Origin: Jannaschia pohangensis
GTDB taxonomy: Bacteria; Pseudomonadota; Alphaproteobacteria; Rhodobacterales; Rhodobacteraceae
Length of the DNA: 64,000 bases
Direction of reading: 5' to 3'
NCBI RefSeq assembly: GCF_900113875.1
Contig: NZ_FORA01000002.1
Location: forward strand, 434,001-498,000
Translations under genes and position numbers: made by a program
The notes under the pieces: model-generated
The model's input: the letters and a program-made list of their open reading frames with translations, nothing else
Databases searched by the model: none
What the model was told of the DNA's origin: nothing
Shown: piece after piece, positions 1-9,305 of the stretch
How the letters are laid out: every line of letters starts with the position of its first letter
Numbering within the stretch: the stretch's first letter is position 1

Positions 1-1430
1 CCAAAGTCGACCCGTTCATCCTGGCCAAGAAGGCAACTCTGGTCGCCCGCCTGTCCGAGGTGTTGCCCGCCGATGCCGTCATCCACGACATCGAGGAAAC
101 CCGCGCCTATGAATGCGACGCGCTGACGGCCTATCGGTGCCCGCCGTTGGCCGCCGTTCTGCCGCGCAATACTCGCGAAGTGGCCGACGTGCTGCGCATC
201 TGTCACGATCTGGGCGTGCCGGTGGTGCCGCGCGGATCGGGCACCTCGCTGGCTGGGGGCGCGCTGCCGACGGCGGATTGCGTCATCCTGGGTGTGGCGC
301 GGATGAACGATGTGCTGGAGGTCGATTACGACGACCGCATCATCCGGGTGCAGACCGGACGCACCAACCTGAGCGTCACCGGCGCGGTCGAGGCGGACGG
401 GTTCTTCTATGCCCCCGACCCGTCGTCGCAGCTGGCCTGCGCCATCGCGGGCAACATCGCGATGAATTCGGGCGGGGCGCATTGCCTGAAATACGGGGTG
501 ACGACCAACAACCTTCTGGGCGTCACCATCGTGCAGATGGACGGTACCGTGGTCGAGATCGGCGGCGCGCATATGGATGCGGCGGGTCTGGACCTGCTTG
601 GCGTCATCTGTGGGTCCGAAGGCCAGCTTGGCGTCGTGACCGAGGCGACGTTGCGCATCTTGCCCAAGCCCGAGGGCGCGCGGCCCGTCCTTATCGGCTT
701 TGATTCGCTCGAGGTGGCGGGAGCCTGTGTCGCCGACATCATCAAGGCGGGCGTCCTGCCGGTGGCCATCGAATTCATGGACCGGATCATCATCCGGATC
801 GTCGAGGATTATGCCCACGCGGGCTATCCCGATTGCGAGGCCCTTCTGATCGTCGAGGTCGAGGGGTCGGAGGCCGAGATCGACGAACAGCTGGCCCTGA
901 TCGAGGCGATTGCCCGCAGGCATGACCCCGTCGAACTGCGCCAGAGCCAATCGTCGGACGAAGCCGCCAAGATCTGGCTGGGGCGCAAGTCGGCCTTTGG
1001 CGCGACAGGCCGGATCAGCGACTACATGTGCCTCGACGGGACCATCCCGGTGAGCGAGCTGCCCCGGGTCCTGGCCGGGATCACCGCGCTGTCGCAGAAA
1101 TACGGCCTGCGCGTCGGCAACGTGTTCCACGCGGGCGACGGCAACATGCACCCGCTGATCATGTACGACGCCAACAAGCCGGGCGATCTGGAGCTTTGCG
1201 AAGACATGGGGGCCGAGATCCTGAAGCTCTGCGTCGAGGTGGGCGGTTGCCTGACCGGCGAGCATGGCGTCGGCATCGAAAAGCGCGACCTGATGGGGCA
1301 TCAGTTCACCGCCGAGGACATGGAGGCGCAGATGCGCGTCAAGGATGTCTTCGACCCGAAGTGGTTGCTGAACCCCGCCAAGGTGTTCCCGCTGGCCACC
1401 ACGCAATCGCGCCGCGCGACGGTCGCCTGA
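1..1430 (+). CDS. glcD: Glycolate oxidase subunit GlcD, 5' partial
   Basis: FAD-linked subunit of glycolate oxidase, which oxidises glycolate to glyoxylate in the GlcDEF complex. The reading frame is open from base 3, before the first in-window GTG at 60, so the true start is probably upstream of the window. An FAD-binding PCMH-type fold is indicated by the PRGSGTSLAGGA and NSGGAHCLKYG stretches, and the C-terminal FAD-oxidase domain by HAGDGNMHPL and GEHGVGIEK near the end. glcE starts 36 bases after its stop, so the genes form one operon. D-lactate dehydrogenase is a related alternative, but glcE and glcF next door make glycolate oxidase the better call. Confidence 0.93.
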   Translation, partial: KVDPFILAKKATLVARLSEVLPADAVIHDIEETRAYECDALTAYRCPPLAAVLPRNTREVADVLRICHDLGVPVVPRGSGTSLAGGALPTADCVILGVARMNDVLEVDYDDRIIRVQTGRTNLSVTGAVEADGFFYAPDPSSQLACAIAGNIAMNSGGAHCLKYGVTTNNLLGVTIVQMDGTVVEIGGAHMDAAGLDLLGVICGSEGQLGVVTEATLRILPKPEGARPVLIGFDSLEVAGACVADIIKAGVLPVAIEFMDRIIIRIVEDYAHAGYPDCEALLIVEVEGSEAEIDEQLALIEAIARRHDPVELRQSQSSDEAAKIWLGRKSAFGATGRISDYMCLDGTIPVSELPRVLAGITALSQKYGLRVGNVFHAGDGNMHPLIMYDANKPGDLELCEDMGAEILKLCVEVGGCLTGEHGVGIEKRDLMGHQFTAEDMEAQMRVKDVFDPKWLLNPAKVFPLATTQSRRATVA

Positions 1431-1466
1431 CGCAGAAATCCGTCCATGGGACAGGAAGGGGACGCG

Positions 1467-2558
1467 GTGCTGACACCCACGACCGAAGAAGACCTGGCCG
1501 ACATCGTGCGCGGCGCGAACGGACCCTTGTCGGTGCGCGGCGGCGGCACGCGCGGCCCCCTGCCTGAAGGCGAGGCGGTGACGACCACGGGCCTGACCGG
1601 CATCACGCTCTATGAGCCGGGTGCGCTGACCATCGTGGCCCGCGCGGGAACCCCGATGGAGGAGATCGAGGCCGCCCTCGCGTCCGAGAACCAGCGCCTT
1701 CCGTTCGAGCCGATGGACCACCGCGTCCTTCTGGGCACCACTGGCACGCCGACCATCGGCGGGGCGGTTGCGATGAATGTGTCCGGGCCGCGCCGGGTGC
1801 AGGCCGGAGCCTGCCGGGACAGCCTGATCGGTGTGCGCTTCGTCGATGGCACCGGGACCATCGTCAAGAACGGCGGGCGGGTGATGAAGAACGTGACCGG
1901 CTATGATCTGGTGAAACTGCTGGCCGGATCGCGGGGCAGTCTCGGGGTGCTGACCGAGGTCAGTTTCAAGGTTCTGCCTTCCGCCGCGACCGAAGCCACA
2001 CTTGTTCTCGACGGGCTGGACGTGGCCGGAGCCGTTAAGGCCATGGCTGCCGCCCTGTCGTCCCCCTTCGAGGTGAACGCCGCCGCCCACGACCCGCAGT
2101 CGGGCAAGACAAGCCTGCGGATCGAGGGGCTGGAAGGGTCGGTCGCCTATCGCACCGACGCGCTGACCAAAGTTCTGACCCCCTTCGGGACGGTCACTTC
2201 CATCGCGGGCGCCGGGTCGGCGGACCTCTGGCGCGCTGTGCGGGACGGGCAGGCCGTGGCCGGTGAGGGCGACATCTGGCGCGTCCACACCAGGGCCAGC
2301 GCCGCCGCGCAGGTCGTGGCGGATGCCAAGGCCACGGCGAGTCTGCTTGATTGGGGCGGCGGCCTTGTCTGGCTGCGCGTCCCCGAGGGGCTCGACCTGC
2401 GCGCCCGGCTTGGCCCGCACGGCGCGCAGGCGATCCGCGTTCGGGGCACCGGCGCAGGCGCATTGCCGCCCGAACCCCCGGCCCTTGCGGCCCTGACCGA
2501 CGGCATCCGCGACCGCTTCGATCCGCGCGGCCTGTTCAAGGCGGGGCTGGCCGGGTGA
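1467..2558 (+). CDS. glcE: Glycolate oxidase FAD-binding subunit GlcE
   Basis: Second FAD-binding subunit of glycolate oxidase. It shares the PCMH fold with GlcD but has a shortened C-terminal half, as usual for GlcE; its length of about 363 residues is normal. The glycine-rich RGGGTRG and the MKNVTGYDLVKL stretch are typical. I chose GTG at 1467 because a strong AGGAAGGGG ribosome site lies just before it; an in-frame ATG at 1446 would place that site inside the gene. The stop overlaps the GTG start of the next gene (GTGA), indicating translational coupling. Confidence 0.9.
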   Translation: MLTPTTEEDLADIVRGANGPLSVRGGGTRGPLPEGEAVTTTGLTGITLYEPGALTIVARAGTPMEEIEAALASENQRLPFEPMDHRVLLGTTGTPTIGGAVAMNVSGPRRVQAGACRDSLIGVRFVDGTGTIVKNGGRVMKNVTGYDLVKLLAGSRGSLGVLTEVSFKVLPSAATEATLVLDGLDVAGAVKAMAAALSSPFEVNAAAHDPQSGKTSLRIEGLEGSVAYRTDALTKVLTPFGTVTSIAGAGSADLWRAVRDGQAVAGEGDIWRVHTRASAAAQVVADAKATASLLDWGGGLVWLRVPEGLDLRARLGPHGAQAIRVRGTGAGALPPEPPALAALTDGIRDRFDPRGLFKAGLAG

Positions 2559-3706
2559 GCGATCCCTACGATTACGCGGCCTTGTCCCTCCCATCGGCAA
2601 CACGCGACGCCATCGGCGCATTCTGGGCAGAGTTCGCGGCGCAGGAGGCGGGTCTGGATGCGCTGTTCACGACGGGTTCCAGAGAGACGGACCCCGTCGC
2701 GGTGATGGCCGCGCTGCACGATGTCTCGCCGGAACTCATGTGGGAATTCGGCAAGGCCGAAACCGGGCATAAGGTCGTCATCACGGCGGAATGGAACGAC
2801 GACAATCGCGCCCTCGCCCGTGCGGTCGTCCAGAGCGCGCCGCAATTGCGGTATTTCACCCCCGAAGACGTCCGTACGCCCAATCCGCCCGAGGCGATTG
2901 CCGAGCTGTTCGCCGCCCGGACGCGGGCAGCTCTGGACATCACGACCGTCACCCCCTCGGTCAGCGCGACGGGCCGGATGGACATTCACTTCACCGGGGC
3001 CGCGTCGGATCAGGTCCTCTTCGAGCAGGGTTTGACCTTCGCAAGCCTGGCCTTGGGCGAGACGGCTGAGCGGGATTGGCTGGGGCAGGTGACGACCGAA
3101 AAGGTCAAGGCGGACGGGTTCTTTCGCCGCGCCAAACTGCCGCCGCTCGATATCGCGGCAGCGGTCGAGGCGTGCCATGCGGCCATCGAGGCCGCGAAAG
3201 CCAACCGCCCCGGGCGACCCTATGGCAATGAGCCGCCGGAGGCGCGACAGCAGCTTCTTTTCAACATCGGTGGCCAGTCGGGCGAAAGCCATCCCCGCGC
3301 CGACCTCATCACCTATGTCGCGTCGAACGAGGCGTTCGCACAAAACCTACTGCAGGCGGAGCGGTTCAGTTCCGTCTGCCACAGCGCCCATGGTGAATGG
3401 TTCGTCGGACTGCGCATTCCGAACGAAGCGGATGGACCGATGGATGTGAGCCTCCGAAGCACCCTTGAAGATCGCCTACACGATGCGCTGTCACAGGCGG
3501 GGCTCGGGGGGTTCGCGGCGGCGGGTTCGGGAGCTGAGTTTACCTATATCGACTTGGCGCTGACCGATGTGACGCGGGGCCTTGCCTGCGCCGCCGACGC
3601 GCTGCGCGGTGCTGACGGCGCGGAAGATGCCATTGTCCAGTTCCTCGATCCCGGCCTCGCCACCCAAGACATGCCGCTGAGCAAAGCGGCCGTGACGCTT
3701 CACTGA
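2555..3706 (+). CDS. Unrecognised protein inserted in the glc operon
   Basis: A protein of 383 residues that I cannot assign to a family. Its GTG start overlaps the glcE stop, and glcF starts 12 bases after its stop, so it is an integral member of the operon between glcE and glcF, where other glc operons have no gene. It has no signal peptide and no membrane segment; the composition is that of an ordinary soluble globular protein. The two halves each contain a predicted alpha/beta stretch (around residues 45-140 and 230-350), which might be a distant internal repeat. A role tied to glycolate oxidase is only inferred from position. Confidence 0.75.
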   Translation: MSDPYDYAALSLPSATRDAIGAFWAEFAAQEAGLDALFTTGSRETDPVAVMAALHDVSPELMWEFGKAETGHKVVITAEWNDDNRALARAVVQSAPQLRYFTPEDVRTPNPPEAIAELFAARTRAALDITTVTPSVSATGRMDIHFTGAASDQVLFEQGLTFASLALGETAERDWLGQVTTEKVKADGFFRRAKLPPLDIAAAVEACHAAIEAAKANRPGRPYGNEPPEARQQLLFNIGGQSGESHPRADLITYVASNEAFAQNLLQAERFSSVCHSAHGEWFVGLRIPNEADGPMDVSLRSTLEDRLHDALSQAGLGGFAAAGSGAEFTYIDLALTDVTRGLACAADALRGADGAEDAIVQFLDPGLATQDMPLSKAAVTLH

Positions 3707-3717
3707 AAGGTTCCGCC

Positions 3718-5067
3718 ATGCAAACGACCTTCACGCCCGAACAGCTGGCCGATCCGGCCACCGCGCGTTCGAACGAGATCCTGCGGTCCTGCGTGCATTG
3801 CGGGTTCTGCACGGCGACCTGTCCGACCTATCAGGTGCTCGGCGACGAGTTGGACAGCCCCCGGGGCCGCATCTACCTCATCAAGGACATGCTGGAGAAC
3901 GACCGGCCGGCGGACGCAAAGACCGTCAAGCACATCGACCGTTGCCTGTCGTGCCTGGCCTGCATGTCCACCTGTCCGTCGGGTGTGCATTACATGCATC
4001 TGGTCGACCATGCGCGCGAGCATATCGAAAAGACCTACAAGCGGCCGGTGATGGACCGGCTGCTGCGCTGGACGCTGGCGCAGATCCTCCCCTATCCGAC
4101 GCGGTTCCGGCTGGCCCTGCTTGGCGCGAAGATCGGCAAGCCCTTTGCCTTCCTGATGCCCGATGCGCGGCTCAGGGCGATGCTGGCGATGGCGCCCAAG
4201 GTCGTCCCGCCGGTCAGCCGCAACGACGATCCGCAGACCTTCCATGTGTCCGAACCGAAGATGCGCGTGGCGCTCATGACGGGCTGTGCGCAAAAGGCGC
4301 TGAACACCGACATCAACGACGCGACCATCCGTCTGCTGACCCGGCTCGGGGCCGAAGTCGTCATCGCCGAGGGCATGGGCTGCTGCGGCGCGCTGACCCA
4401 TCACATGGGCAAGACCGACGCCAGTCATGCCTCTGCCGCCGCCAACATCAACGCCTGGACGCGCGAGATGGAGGGCAAGGGCCTCGACGCGATCGTCATC
4501 AACACCTCGGGCTGCGGGACCACGGTCAAGGACTACGGCCACATGTTCCGCAACGACGCGCTGGCCGACAAGGCCGCGGCAGTGTCCGCTATCACGCGGG
4601 ACGTGTCGGAGGTTCTGTTGCAGCTGATGGACAAGGACCGCGCCTACACCACGCCACAGGTCGACGGCGCGCCGATGCAGGTGGCCTATCACGCGGCCTG
4701 TTCGCTGCAACACGGCCAGCAGATCAAGGGCGCGCCCAAGGACCTTCTGAAACGGGCGGGCTTCACGGTGCTGGAGCCGCGCGATCCGCATCTGTGCTGT
4801 GGTTCGGCCGGCACCTACAACCTGATGCAGCCCGAGATTTCAGGGGAGCTGAAGCGCCGCAAGGTCGCCACCCTGGAGGAGCGCAAGCCCGACGTGATTT
4901 CCGCGGGCAACATCGGCTGCATGATCCAGATCGGCAGTGCCGCGTCCGTCCCCACGGTGCATACCGTCGAACTGCTGGACTGGGCGACGGGCGGTCCGAT
5001 CCCGCCCGCGATTGCGACATTCGAGCCCGGAACGCCCAAGGACACGCCCGTGCCGCGATTGCGCTAG
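3718..5067 (+). CDS. glcF: Glycolate oxidase iron-sulfur subunit GlcF
   Basis: Iron-sulfur subunit that passes electrons from the flavin subunits to the quinone pool. Two ferredoxin-type 4Fe-4S motifs are visible, C25-C28-C31-C35 and C76-C79-C82-C86, each followed by Pro. Two CCG domains follow, with MGCCGALTHHMG in the middle and HLCCGSAGTYN near the C-terminus, a typical ligand set for this family. The length of 449 residues is slightly above the usual 400-440. It is the last gene of the glc operon; the next gene starts 60 bases on and encodes an unrelated secreted protein. Confidence 0.93.
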   Translation: MQTTFTPEQLADPATARSNEILRSCVHCGFCTATCPTYQVLGDELDSPRGRIYLIKDMLENDRPADAKTVKHIDRCLSCLACMSTCPSGVHYMHLVDHAREHIEKTYKRPVMDRLLRWTLAQILPYPTRFRLALLGAKIGKPFAFLMPDARLRAMLAMAPKVVPPVSRNDDPQTFHVSEPKMRVALMTGCAQKALNTDINDATIRLLTRLGAEVVIAEGMGCCGALTHHMGKTDASHASAAANINAWTREMEGKGLDAIVINTSGCGTTVKDYGHMFRNDALADKAAAVSAITRDVSEVLLQLMDKDRAYTTPQVDGAPMQVAYHAACSLQHGQQIKGAPKDLLKRAGFTVLEPRDPHLCCGSAGTYNLMQPEISGELKRRKVATLEERKPDVISAGNIGCMIQIGSAASVPTVHTVELLDWATGGPIPPAIATFEPGTPKDTPVPRLR

Positions 5068-5127
5068 GGTTTCGCCACAACGGGGCGGCAGGGTCGCGGG
5101 ATTGACCTGCCCTGCCGGAGCTGCCCG

Positions 5128-5943
5128 ATGCGTCAAATCCTTGCCACTGTCGCCCTGTGTCTTCTTGCCGTCCCGGCCATCGCCGCCGGGGACGGTCCTC
5201 AAAGCCTGAACACCGCCGATGAGGTGCGCGGGCTGGAAGGGGTGGGCCGCCTTGACATGCTGACCACATCGGGCCAGAGCGGGTTCTGCACCGCGACACT
5301 GGTCAGCCCGACGCTCGTTCTGACAGCGGCCCATTGCGTCTTCGACCCGGCCACCGGCGCGGCGCATCGCACCGAAGAGATCGTCTTTCGCGCGGGCCTG
5401 CGCCACGGGCGCGAAGATGCCCGGCGCACGATCCGCCGCATGGTCGTGCACCCCGGCTATGACTTTTCCGCCAAGCCGAGTGCCGAAAGCGTCGCCGCCG
5501 ACCTCGCGCTTCTGGAGTTGGACCGCGCGTTGCAGATGCCGAACGTGCAGCCCTTTCCCGCCAGCGGACGGCTGCGCGAAGGCGACGTCGTCCAGGTCGT
5601 GAGCTATGCCCGTGACCGGGCCGACGCCCCGTCGAGCGAGGACGATTGCACCGTCCTGCATCGAAACCTGCGGGTGCTGGCGCTGGATTGCTCGGTCAAT
5701 TTCGGCGCATCGGGCGCGCCTGTCTTCGTGAACACCACCGACGGGCTGCGCATCGTCTCGGTGATTTCCGCCATGGGAGAGATCGACGGCGAACCCGCCG
5801 CCTTTGCCGTGACCGTCGAGGCAGGGCTGGCGACGCTGATGCAGGAGTTCGGGCGGTCCAGCCGACTCACCGCGACGCGCAAGACCATCCGCGTGGGCGA
5901 AAGCGCATCGGGGAACATTCGGTTCGTCAGGCCCGGGGAGTGA
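5128..5943 (+). CDS. Secreted trypsin-like serine protease (copy 1)
   Basis: Chymotrypsin-fold (S1/S1B) protease of 271 residues. An N-terminal Sec signal peptide of about 20 residues ends in AIAA. The catalytic triad is readable: H69 in LTAAHC, D125 in AADLALLELD, and S195 in GASGAPVF. Paired cysteines near residues 54/70 and 174/188 fit disulfides, as expected for a periplasmic or exported enzyme. The substrate cannot be told. The next gene is a clear tandem paralogue with the triad at exactly the same residue numbers. Confidence 0.88.
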   Translation: MRQILATVALCLLAVPAIAAGDGPQSLNTADEVRGLEGVGRLDMLTTSGQSGFCTATLVSPTLVLTAAHCVFDPATGAAHRTEEIVFRAGLRHGREDARRTIRRMVVHPGYDFSAKPSAESVAADLALLELDRALQMPNVQPFPASGRLREGDVVQVVSYARDRADAPSSEDDCTVLHRNLRVLALDCSVNFGASGAPVFVNTTDGLRIVSVISAMGEIDGEPAAFAVTVEAGLATLMQEFGRSSRLTATRKTIRVGESASGNIRFVRPGE

Positions 5944-6051
5944 CACAATCCCGCGGATTGGCCCCGAAAGTGTCCTGAACGGGTGCCAATCGCGTCCAGT
6001 TGCCGCCGGGTTCGGACCCTAAAACAGACGGAACAGAATGAAGGCCGTCCC

Positions 6052-6864
6052 ATGTTCCGAACTGTCCGCACCGCGTTTTCCGCCCTCTGCATTGTTCTTG
6101 GCGGCCTGTCCGCAGCGCAAGCGGATGCCGAACTGCAGACCCTGCGCACCGCCGATGACACCCGCGGGTGGGAGGCCGTCGGGCGTCTGAATTTCGGCAA
6201 TGACGGGTTTTGTACCGCGGCCCTCATCACATCGGATGTGGTTCTGACAGCGGCCCACTGCCTGTTTGACCAGGCGACGGGCGACCGCATCAAACCCGAA
6301 GAGATCGAATTTCAGGCCGGGCTCCGGTTTGGCCGGGCCGAGGCCTATCGCGGCATCCGTCGCATTGTCGTCCACCCCGGATACAGCTTTCAGGACACAG
6401 ACCGCCTGGGCCGTGTCGGCAGCGACCTGGCCCTTCTGGAACTGGACCAGCCGGTGCGCAGCGGTCATGTCCGCCCCTTCCGCACGCAATTCCGGATCGA
6501 GGCGGGGCAGACCGTCCAGGTCGTGAGTTACGCAAAGGACCGCGCCGACGCCCCCTCCCGCGAGGCGGCCTGCACGGTGCTGACGCGCGACGATGAAATC
6601 CTCGTGCTGAGCTGCGAAGTCGATTTCGGCTCCTCCGGGGCACCGGTCTTCGCGGTCTACGGCGACGAGGTGCGCATCGTCTCGGTGATCTCGGCCAAGG
6701 CCCGGTGGGAAGGCCAGAGCGTCTCGCTCGCCGCTGTCATGGAGGGGGAGTTGGACGCGCTGATTTCCGAATTCTCCCGCACGCCGGCGCTTGGCCCCGT
6801 GGCCAAACGGGTAATCGCCACGGATGCGATCGACACCTCGGCCAGCGAGGTCGTGGTCGAATAA
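6052..6864 (+). CDS. Secreted trypsin-like serine protease (copy 2)
   Basis: Paralogue of the preceding protease, also 270 residues from the chosen ATG. That start follows a GAAGG site and gives a clean signal peptide ending SAAQAD; an upstream in-frame GTG at 5983 would add 23 residues of poor signal-like sequence. The triad H69, D125 and S195 (GSSGAPVF) is intact. The segment VVSYAKDRADAPS is almost the same in both copies, so the pair arose by tandem duplication. Whether they act on the same target is unknown. Confidence 0.88.
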   Translation: MFRTVRTAFSALCIVLGGLSAAQADAELQTLRTADDTRGWEAVGRLNFGNDGFCTAALITSDVVLTAAHCLFDQATGDRIKPEEIEFQAGLRFGRAEAYRGIRRIVVHPGYSFQDTDRLGRVGSDLALLELDQPVRSGHVRPFRTQFRIEAGQTVQVVSYAKDRADAPSREAACTVLTRDDEILVLSCEVDFGSSGAPVFAVYGDEVRIVSVISAKARWEGQSVSLAAVMEGELDALISEFSRTPALGPVAKRVIATDAIDTSASEVVVE

Positions 6865-6915
6865 TCCTTCGCGGGCCGGCTTGACCCCTCGGACAGTTGT
6901 GCCACCTTCGTGGAT

Positions 6916-7458
6916 ATGAAGACGCTCGCCATCATCGCCCTGACCCTCGGCACACCTGTTCTGGCGGACTGCCCGGCAGCACCCGACATCACGGCGCAGA
7001 TGGATGACCTGCTGGCGCAGATGCAGACGATCGAGACGGATCGCGAGGCCCGCGAGATTTCCAACCAGATGTGGGAAGTCTGGATAGAGGCACCCGACGA
7101 CGCCGCGCAGACCCTGCTCGACGAAGGCATGGACCGGCGCGCGGTCTATGACCTGGAAGGCGCGGTCACGGCCTTCGATGCGTTGGTCGAATACTGCCCG
7201 GACTATGCCGAAGGCTACAACCAGCGCGCCTTCGCCAACTTCCTGCGCGAGGATTTCGCCACCGCCCTGCCCGATCTGGACCGCGCCCTGGAGCTCAGCC
7301 CGCGCCATGTGGCGGCGATGTCGGGCAAGGGCCTGACCCTGATCCAGATGGGCCGCATCCGCGAAGGACAGGACGTGATCCGCGAGGCGCTCAAGCTGAA
7401 CCCCTGGCTGAGCGAGCGGCAGTTCCTGGCCCTGCCCCCCGAGACGACAGACCTCTGA
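6916..7458 (+). CDS. Secreted TPR-repeat protein
   Basis: A protein of 180 residues with a signal peptide ending in LADC (possible Sec cleavage after PVLA). The second half has at least two to three tetratricopeptide repeats; the stretch GYNQRAFANFL followed by FATALPDLDRALELSP is a textbook TPR helix pair. TPR domains mediate protein-protein contact, so this is probably a periplasmic scaffold. ATG at 6916 is preferred over GTG at 6910 because it directly precedes the positively charged signal peptide start. It lies just after the two secreted proteases and could partner them, but only position suggests this. Confidence 0.82.
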   Translation: MKTLAIIALTLGTPVLADCPAAPDITAQMDDLLAQMQTIETDREAREISNQMWEVWIEAPDDAAQTLLDEGMDRRAVYDLEGAVTAFDALVEYCPDYAEGYNQRAFANFLREDFATALPDLDRALELSPRHVAAMSGKGLTLIQMGRIREGQDVIREALKLNPWLSERQFLALPPETTDL

Positions 7459-7502
7459 GCCCTTGCCAAGAACCCGGCCCTCGCCCTAAGCCCGGAGCGT
7501 GT

Positions 7503-7587
7503 GCGGGCGTGGTGGAATGGTAGACACAGCAGACTTAAAATCTGCAGGGCCTGGCCCGTGCGGGTTCGAGTCCCGCCGCCCGCACCA
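7503..7587 (+). tRNA. tRNA-Leu (TAA)
   Basis: Acceptor arms GCGGGCG and CGCCCGC pair perfectly and CCA is encoded at the 3' end. The anticodon stem GCAGA/TCTGC encloses loop CTTAAAA with anticodon TAA. A variable arm is present, as required for class II tRNA-Leu, and the T-arm contains GTTCGAGTC. Confidence 0.97.
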
Positions 7588-7648
7588 AATCCCCCGCCGC
7601 CCCGGCATCGGCATTTCGGACGTCCCGGCGGCGTGATAGACGCGGCCC

Positions 7649-8362
7649 ATGTTGCCCGATCTTCTGACCGCCTTCACCTTTCTCGACGGCCTGGCCCTTG
7701 GCCTGCTGGCGCTGACCTGGGTGTCGGTGGGCTGGATCATCGAGCATCCGCCGAAAGGACGTGCCTCGGTCAGCGTCCTGATGCAGCGGTATCGCCGCGA
7801 CTGGATGGTCGAGATGACGACGCGCCAACCCCGCATCTTCGATGCCGCCATCCTGTCGAGCCTGCGGCAGGGCACGACCTTCCTGACCTCGGCGTTGATG
7901 ATCGCCGTGGGCGGCGTGCTGGCGCTGGCGGGCAACGCGGACCGGCTGGACGGCATCGTCATGGGTCTGGGTGGCGGCTTCAACATCGGCGAGACCGCCG
8001 TCAGCCATCCCGTCATCTTCTGGCAGGCAAAACTGGGCGTGGTAGCCCTTTTGCTGACCCATGCGGTGTTCAAGTTCATCTGGTCGAACCGCCTGTTCGG
8101 CTATTGCTCGGTGGTCATGGCCTCGGTCCCGAACGACATCTCCGACGCCCGTGTCCTGAAGCGCGCGGCCCAGGACGCCGAAATCAACATCCGCGCGGCG
8201 CTCAATTTCAACCGGGGCCTGAGGTCGGTCTATTTCGCCTTTGCCGCGCTCACCTGGATCCTGGGGCCGATCGTCCTGATCCTTGCGGTCGCAATCACGG
8301 CGCGGTCCGTTCTGTCACGGGAATTTGCATCGACATCGCGCGGTGTCCTGTTGGAGGAATGA
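7649..8362 (+). CDS. DUF599 family integral membrane protein
   Basis: A protein of 237 residues with about four hydrophobic segments (near residues 10-30, 75-95, 125-145 and 205-230), matching the layout of the DUF599 family. The conserved-looking segment RRDWMVEM after the first membrane helix and the MGLGGGFNIGE-type middle are consistent with that family. The function of DUF599 proteins is not known. The gene ends 3 bases before the next one, suggesting cotranscription. Confidence 0.8.
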   Translation: MLPDLLTAFTFLDGLALGLLALTWVSVGWIIEHPPKGRASVSVLMQRYRRDWMVEMTTRQPRIFDAAILSSLRQGTTFLTSALMIAVGGVLALAGNADRLDGIVMGLGGGFNIGETAVSHPVIFWQAKLGVVALLLTHAVFKFIWSNRLFGYCSVVMASVPNDISDARVLKRAAQDAEINIRAALNFNRGLRSVYFAFAALTWILGPIVLILAVAITARSVLSREFASTSRGVLLEE

Positions 8363-8365
8363 GCA

Positions 8366-8716
8366 ATGATGAACCGTCTTGTCCCCCTGCTGCTGCTCGC
8401 AGCCTCGCCCGCCCTTGCCGATTCCCCGGTCGTCGAAGGCGCCGTCGCCAATGAAACGCGCGGCGGATGGAGTTTTTCCGTCACCGTCCGCCACCCCGAC
8501 ACCGGATGGGATCACTACGCCGACGCCTGGGCGGTTTTCGCGCTGGACGGCACGAAGCTGGGCGAGCGCGTGTTGCTGCACCCCCACGAGACCGAGCAGC
8601 CCTTTACCCGGTCGCAATCGGGCATCCAGATCCCCGAGGGCACCGAAAGCGTCATCATCCGCGCCCATGACAGCGTGCACGGATGGGGTGCGGATTACGT
8701 CTTGGAGCTGCCCTGA
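8366..8716 (+). CDS. Small secreted hypothetical protein
   Basis: A protein of 116 residues with a Sec signal peptide (LLLLAASPALA). The mature part reads as a small beta-sandwich: DGTKLGERVLLHPHETEQPF and the regularly spaced aromatic residues resemble FxLyD/CHRD-like extracellular folds, but I do not recognise a specific family. It starts 3 bases after the DUF599 stop. Its 3' end overlaps the convergent NYN-domain gene by 22 bases. Confidence 0.75.
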   Translation: MMNRLVPLLLLAASPALADSPVVEGAVANETRGGWSFSVTVRHPDTGWDHYADAWAVFALDGTKLGERVLLHPHETEQPFTRSQSGIQIPEGTESVIIRAHDSVHGWGADYVLELP

Positions 8717-9300
8717 TCCACCGGCTTGGGCAGGTCGAGCCAAAGGACCGCGTCGCGATAGCCGCCGCGCACCAGATGGCCGCGCTTGCGAACCTCGGGG
8801 AATTGTTCCGCCCAGTCGCGGAACCGGTCGTTGGTGATGACAACCGCACCCATGTCGCGGGCGGCGGTCAGGATCATGGGATCGGCGGGTTCGCCCTTGT
8901 TGACGACCATCACCCGTTCTTTCGGCAGGTCCAGCGTCCGGGCCAATGACCCGTCGTGACGATACTTGCCCATCAGTTTGTAGCCCGCGTTGGCGTCGAA
9001 GACGACACCGGCGGTATAGCCCCGGGCGTGCAGGTGGCTCAGGACATCCTGGACCGGTTGCAGGCTTGGCGTGCCTTCGCGCCAGTGCATGACGTTCGAT
9101 CCATCCAGCACGGCCCATTTCACCGGGCCTTTGGGTGCGGATGTCGCATCCGACCGCGCGGCGCGTAGCAGCAGGAGGACGCCGATCAGCACACCGGCGG
9201 CGGCAAGCCCCAGAACCTGATTGGAAAGCGGAAGGACCAGGGCCGCGGCAACCCCGCCGACAGAGGCGGCCAGCACCAGGATCGGCAGGATGAATCGCAC
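8695..9300 (-). CDS. Membrane-anchored NYN/PIN-like ribonuclease (Zc3h12a type)
   Basis: A protein of 201 residues. Two hydrophobic helices (residues about 4-24 and 28-47) are followed by a NYN domain of the Zc3h12a-like RNase type. Acidic residues expected at the metal site are visible: D in LDGSNVMH, D in VVFDANAGYK, D in GEPADPMIL and D in VITNDRFRDWAE. These enzymes cleave RNA; the target here is unknown. It starts 5 bases after the trpA stop on the same strand, so the two are probably cotranscribed. The first 45 residues suggest a location at the inner membrane facing the cytoplasm. Confidence 0.82.
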   Translation of the reverse strand: MRFILPILVLAASVGGVAAALVLPLSNQVLGLAAAGVLIGVLLLLRAARSDATSAPKGPVKWAVLDGSNVMHWREGTPSLQPVQDVLSHLHARGYTAGVVFDANAGYKLMGKYRHDGSLARTLDLPKERVMVVNKGEPADPMILTAARDMGAVVITNDRFRDWAEQFPEVRKRGHLVRGGYRDAVLWLDLPKPVDQGSSKT

Positions 9301-9305
9301 CGGCT

